Origin: Paenibacillus_AR mesotrionivorans
Lineage (GTDB): Bacteria; Bacillota; Bacilli; Paenibacillales; NBRC-103111
NCBI RefSeq assembly: GCF_046098205.1
Contig: NZ_JBJURJ010000013.1
Location: forward strand, 171,605 to 235,604
DNA length: 64,000 nt
Direction: 5' to 3'
A program made the translations under genes and the position numbers. How positions within the stretch are numbered: position 1 is the first letter of the stretch; the number at the start of each line of letters is the position of its first letter. Below, in pieces: positions 60,918 to 64,000 of the stretch. Under the pieces are notes generated by a model. The model was not told the origin of the DNA. It did not search any database and saw only the letters and a program-made list of their open reading frames with translations.

Positions 60918-61434
60918 ACGGTTCGGCTCCTTCCTTTTCCATGGTCATGCCTCTGGCCTCCATCATGGGACGCAGCAGCTTCAGTCCCTTGTTCAGCCGG
61001 GATTTCACTGTCCCTTCGGGAATGGACAGAATAGCGGCAATTTCGCTCAAGCTGCATTCGTGCAGATACCGCAGCGATACGGCAGCGCGGATCTTGGCGG
61101 GCAGCTGTCCCACAAGCTTCACAGTTTCCGTAGCGGACTCCCGCTCCTCGGCAACCACTTCGGCGGCCTTGGCCGTTTCCGGCCTCCGCTGGAACAGCAG
61201 AAGCTGTCCATCCGTGCGGAACCGGCTGTTTTTCTTCAAGTGATTGAGACAATGATTCACAGCCACCCGGAGCAGCCAGGTTTTGAGATACTCCACCTGC
61301 CTCCAATCATGCCGGAACACGGTCATAAACACATCCTGACAAACATCCTCCGCATCCGCCCGCTGCTGAAGCATATACAGGCAGGTCTTGTACACATCTT
61401 TTTTGTAGGTTTCGAATAACTCCTTTTCGGTCAA
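60874..61434 (-). CDS. ECF sigma factor
   Basis: A 186-residue group IV sigma factor: region 2 (DAEDVCQDVFMTVFRHDWRQ), region 4 (LHECSLSEIAAILSIPEGTVKSRLNKGLKLL). The start is a TTG at 61434 with AAGGAGG nine bases upstream, giving MTEKELFETYKKDVYKTCLY. A TGAACCTTTT element (61485-61494, minus) about 50-60 bases upstream may be its own promoter. Controlled by the anti-sigma protein downstream. Confidence 0.93.
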   Translation of the reverse strand: MTEKELFETYKKDVYKTCLYMLQQRADAEDVCQDVFMTVFRHDWRQVEYLKTWLLRVAVNHCLNHLKKNSRFRTDGQLLLFQRRPETAKAAEVVAEERESATETVKLVGQLPAKIRAAVSLRYLHECSLSEIAAILSIPEGTVKSRLNKGLKLLRPMMEARGMTMEKEGAEPYEQDGGQAYSFTER

Positions 61435-61535
61435 GCGCTTGACCCTCCTTCCAACCGGCTGCTTACTAAACAATCCGGTGCGCCAAAAGGTTCACTCTTA
61501 AGGAACAAAAAAACTCCGCCTCTTTTCCTGCACCC

Positions 61536-61564
61536 TTGACAGGATTAGCGGGACGATATAAACT
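61536..61564 (+). promoter_or_regulatory. promoter of the TetR operon
   Basis: TTGACA (61536-61541), 17 bases, TAAACT (61559-61564). The -10 is overlapped by the operator at 61563-61587. Confidence 0.78.
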
Positions 61565-61587
61565 GAACATGTTCAAATCATGTTCAG
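61563..61587. promoter_or_regulatory. 25-bp operator of the TetR regulator
   Basis: Perfect inverted repeat CTGAACATG-N7-CATGTTCAG, across the -10 end and transcription start, 22 bases before the TetR ATG. Confidence 0.78.
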
Positions 61588-61608
61588 TACCAGAAGAGAG
61601 GTGTACCG

Positions 61609-62178
61609 ATGAGTCCAACGGACCAGGATTCGCGGCAATCCATTCTTGATACGGCCAAGATCCTATTGGATGAAGCCGCAGATCTCGATAAGATCACCAT
61701 ACGGCAGATTGCCGAACGGGCAGGAGTGGGCATCGGCCTAATCAACTATCATTTTAAAAGCAGAGATAACCTGCTTCGTATCGCCATTGGGGATATTATG
61801 TCACAAACCATCTTTGCCATGAACGACCCGGCTGCATTTTCCGGACTGGAGCCTTCCGCCAGGCTGAAGGAGCTCTTGAAGGAGCTGTATACATTCGGAA
61901 GCCGCAATGAAAAGCTCATTCGATTTGTTCTGGCCCATGAGTTGGCCACCGGCAATATGCAGGCCCCTCTTTTATTGATCCCCTTGCTCCGGGATATCTT
62001 CCAGCATCAAAAAAACGACATGCAGCTGCGGATTATCGCCCTGCAAATCCTGTACCCCATTCAAATCACCGCGCTCCATCCAAACGCCTTCCACCTGTAC
62101 AGCGGCATCCAATTGACCATCCCGGAAGAGCGCAACCGGTTCATCGATCTGCTGATTGACAATTTAGTTAACCAATAG
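61609..62178 (+). CDS. TetR-family regulator
   Basis: A 189-residue repressor; helix-turn-helix KITIRQIAERAGVGIGLINYHFKSRDNLL. Its own promoter carries a perfect inverted repeat, so autorepression is expected. AGAGAGGTG lies before the ATG. It heads an operon with a small membrane protein and a flavodoxin-like protein. Confidence 0.92.
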   Translation: MSPTDQDSRQSILDTAKILLDEAADLDKITIRQIAERAGVGIGLINYHFKSRDNLLRIAIGDIMSQTIFAMNDPAAFSGLEPSARLKELLKELYTFGSRNEKLIRFVLAHELATGNMQAPLLLIPLLRDIFQHQKNDMQLRIIALQILYPIQITALHPNAFHLYSGIQLTIPEERNRFIDLLIDNLVNQ

Positions 62179-62191
62179 TGGAGGGGATCAT

Positions 62192-62401
62192 ATGAAGGCT
62201 GCCGCATTAATCAGCTCCATCGCCACCGGCCTGCTTATGCTGAACACCATGATATGCGGACTCTGGATCAAGGCAAACGACATTACAGATCCGGGTTCTC
62301 TCAATTTCCATGTCAACTCGGGCATCGCTTCGGTAGTCTTTTCGTTCATCACGCTTTTCCTGGTTATCCGGCTGTTATTCCGCCTGAAAAAAGAGGGGTG
62401 A
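62192..62401 (+). CDS. small two-helix membrane protein in TetR operon
   Basis: A 69-residue protein with two membrane segments (residues 4-26 and 43-64). TGGAGGGG lies before the ATG, and the next gene starts five bases after its stop. No family known; it may help the flavodoxin-like protein act at the membrane. Confidence 0.82.
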   Translation: MKAAALISSIATGLLMLNTMICGLWIKANDITDPGSLNFHVNSGIASVVFSFITLFLVIRLLFRLKKEG

Positions 62402-62406
62402 TCCGA

Positions 62407-62841
62407 ATGCGAGCCTTAATCCTGTATGCCTCCAAGTCCGGCGCCAGCAGGGAATGCGCCGAGCTGCTGTGGTCGCGGCTGGAGGATTGCTCCATCTGCG
62501 ACATGACCAAGGATCTTCCGGACTTGGGGCCATTTGATACGCTTATTCTAGGCTCTGGCATCCGTATGGGCAAGCTGTACCGTCCGGTCAGAAGCTTCAT
62601 GCGCAGGAACATGAATCTGCTGCTTTCCAAGAACCTCGCCTTTTACCTGTGCAATGCCTATCCCGGCACCCTGCAGAAAACCATCGAAACCAGCATCCCC
62701 AAACCCCTGCGGGAACGGGCCGTGTGTATGGTTTCCTTTGGCGGTAAACCACCCTTTACCTCTCCCAAAAATCAGGAGTGGGTTCAAATGGACAGCGTGG
62801 CCTTTTTTGTAAAAGCAGTCAGCGCTGCCGAACAAAAATAA
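62407..62841 (+). CDS. flavodoxin-domain protein
   Basis: A 144-residue flavodoxin-like protein: LILYASKSGASRECAELL is the FMN-phosphate loop, FDTLILGSGIRMGKLYRPVRSFM a second FMN-binding segment. The pattern resembles HemG-type protoporphyrinogen oxidases and related flavodoxins. AGGGG precedes the ATG at 62407. Last gene of the TetR operon; a terminator follows. Confidence 0.88.
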   Translation: MRALILYASKSGASRECAELLWSRLEDCSICDMTKDLPDLGPFDTLILGSGIRMGKLYRPVRSFMRRNMNLLLSKNLAFYLCNAYPGTLQKTIETSIPKPLRERAVCMVSFGGKPPFTSPKNQEWVQMDSVAFFVKAVSAAEQK

Positions 62842-62885
62842 AATACGCCTAACACAAGAATCCTCTTGTGCCAAGCGTCTTTTTC
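62838..62885 (+). terminator. terminator after the flavodoxin gene
   Basis: ACACAAG-aatc-CTTGTG core extended by CGCC/AGCG, then TTTTT. Confidence 0.8.
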
Positions 62886-62907
62886 CTTACTTCGCACGTA
62901 CCGCAGC

Positions 62908-63540
62908 TCAGTAGACAAACTCGTAATCGTCAAACCCGGAGGCCATCCGCCACTCACCGTTACCCTTCTCGATGGTAATCAGCATTCTGCCATACGGCTC
63001 ATCCAGAACCAAAGTATCGATGGTGAGGGTTGCCCTGGTGCCCTGTTGGCCTTTCACCTTGAGCGTATCATAGAGGAACCGGGTATTATACCCGTGGCCT
63101 CCGTTTTGCGTGTTCACATACAGTCGTCCCTGATAATCCTTGTATAGGGGCAAACCTCCGTCCCCTCCCGCCAAATATCTGCGGTAAAACAGCTCCTCTG
63201 CCGCTTCCTTCGTATACACCTTCTCCACGGCCTGCTTCAGCTCTGCAATGGAGCGGATGTCGCCGTAACCCGTATCTGTCTTCTCCCCGGTTACAAGAGC
63301 ATATTGCGGTTCACCCGGGATGGTTTGGGTTTTGTCCTCCACAAATGCACCGGAGCCATTGAACACATCCGCTTCGAAGACTTCAGCCTTGGTCAGCAAA
63401 TTTTGCAAAATTTCAATTTCAATTCCCTGCTGGTCCCCAAGCTTGGTCACTTCAGCCTGCTGCGATCCCGTATTCATTCCTGTATAACCTAAAAACACAA
63501 ATATGAGCAACGTCAGGATACCGCTCGTTCTCAGCTTCAT
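62908..63540 (-). CDS. secreted or anchored protein, function unknown
   Basis: A 210-residue protein with a signal segment (MKLRTSGILTLLIFVFLGYTG) and no lipobox. The mature part has LYKDYQGRLYVNTQNGGHGY near the middle and MLITIEKGNGEWRMASG near the end. The layout is compatible with the IseA-type inhibitors of peptidoglycan hydrolases, but this is only a suggestion. The ATG at 63540 follows AAAGGAGA. Confidence 0.72.
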   Translation of the reverse strand: MKLRTSGILTLLIFVFLGYTGMNTGSQQAEVTKLGDQQGIEIEILQNLLTKAEVFEADVFNGSGAFVEDKTQTIPGEPQYALVTGEKTDTGYGDIRSIAELKQAVEKVYTKEAAEELFYRRYLAGGDGGLPLYKDYQGRLYVNTQNGGHGYNTRFLYDTLKVKGQQGTRATLTIDTLVLDEPYGRMLITIEKGNGEWRMASGFDDYEFVY

Positions 63541-63817
63541 TTTGAACTCTCCTTTGGCTTTAAATGAATGATCTTTCAACATTTTATACCATTATTGGAA
63601 AATGGGAAAATGAATGCTTCGTGAGGCCACAACCTGAAGCTGGAAAGAATCCCTAACGAATCTGAGCAGCGCTATTTGACTACGTGGAGGCATTTCTTAA
63701 ATCTAGCTAAGATGAACGTAAACAAAGGGCAGCCCTCCAAATTGCTACTGTCGTAGGTTAAAATGGAAAGTGACCACCACCCATTTCAGAGCTACATAGC
63801 AAAGGAGAGCTGTTACT
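63541..63817. other. 277-base gap before the IS110-type transposase
   Basis: No gene seen. The left end of the insertion element should lie within the last part (about 63650-63817). No clear terminal inverted repeat was seen, as is usual in IS110. Confidence 0.4.
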
Positions 63818-64000
63818 ATGCATTCTACCACAAAATTTATCGGTTTGGATGTCTCGAAAGATACCATCGCCGTCGCCATTGCTGAAGTCGGCCAAGAAGC
63901 TCCCCGGTATTATGGAAGTATTCCGCATACGCCTGCTGCGTTACGAAAACTCATCCGTGCTCTGGGCTCCGTCGAAACCCTTTCTTTTTGTTATGAGGCG
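63818..64000 (+). mobile_element. IS110-family transposase, 5' end only
   Basis: The 61 visible residues begin MHSTTKFIGLDVSKDTIAVA, including the first catalytic Asp of the DEDD (RuvC-like) motif, and reach FCYEA with the Glu. AAAGGAG precedes the ATG. IS110 elements use a recombinase guided by a bridge RNA from the non-coding end; the rest lies beyond the window. Confidence 0.9.

Overview
The window looks like chromosomal DNA of a spore-forming, moderately GC-rich Firmicute, most likely Paenibacillus or a close relative. Evidence: AAAGGAGG-type ribosome binding sites with many TTG and GTG starts, a tyrosyl T-box leader, a guanidine-I riboswitch over an SMR pair, an Lpl-type sugar ABC transporter with an AraC-type membrane regulator, a collagen-like protein and a DUF4179 anti-sigma system. 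No tRNA, rRNA, CRISPR array or prophage was seen. An IS110-type element starts at the right edge.

Layout. 1-1300: 5' part of tyrS (minus) behind a T-box. 1.3-6 kb: regulators of the AraC/GyrI and MerR/TipAS types, a methyltransferase and small proteins. 6.1-7.3 kb: collagen-like protein. 7.5-11.3 kb: two-component system and a DrrAB-like ABC exporter (minus). 11.5-13.1 kb: DUF1349 protein and guanidine-riboswitch-controlled SMR pair. 13.1-24.6 kb: a carbohydrate-use locus (minus) with regulator, two permeases, binding lipoprotein, two unusual putative polysaccharide-active proteins and a zinc ribbon; two cre-like sites suggest CcpA control. 24.9-29.2 kb: GNAT, AraC, a possible nuclease-fold/HTH protein and an ArsR-AHSA1 pair. 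29.5-37.6 kb: a tightly coupled five-gene operon (SWIM, HEAT, MoxR ATPase, DUF5682, VWA). 37.7-42.2 kb: a TetR/hydrolase operon and PadR/membrane protein genes with DedA. 42.5-47.7 kb: Rieske-FAD oxidoreductase, a monooxygenase-like protein, an AT-richer patch with a frameshifted gene, GrpB-like and SDR genes. 47.7-54.3 kb: six overlapping genes forming a probable lipid-like or polyketide-like biosynthetic operon. 54.5-59 kb: S66 peptidase, XRE regulator, FabF-like synthase and MFS exporter. 59.3-63.5 kb: ECF sigma/anti-sigma, TetR operon and a secreted protein.

The two strongest candidates for under-described systems are the five-gene MoxR/VWA operon (29550-37596), whose DUF5682 member carries motifs resembling TraB/EreA-type hydrolases, and the six-gene operon (47692-54286), which pairs a KAS III with an OleD-like reductase but uses a PaaK-like adenylating enzyme, a metallo-beta-lactamase-fold hydrolase and an ATP-grasp ligase.

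A third discovery is a family of intergenic elements. Five copies are each about 187 bp and consist of two direct and two inverted ~25-bp units whose conserved ends repeat every 50 bp, so the whole element is dyad-symmetric. Four of the five lie between convergent genes. All functional calls come from reading the sequence; no database search was run.
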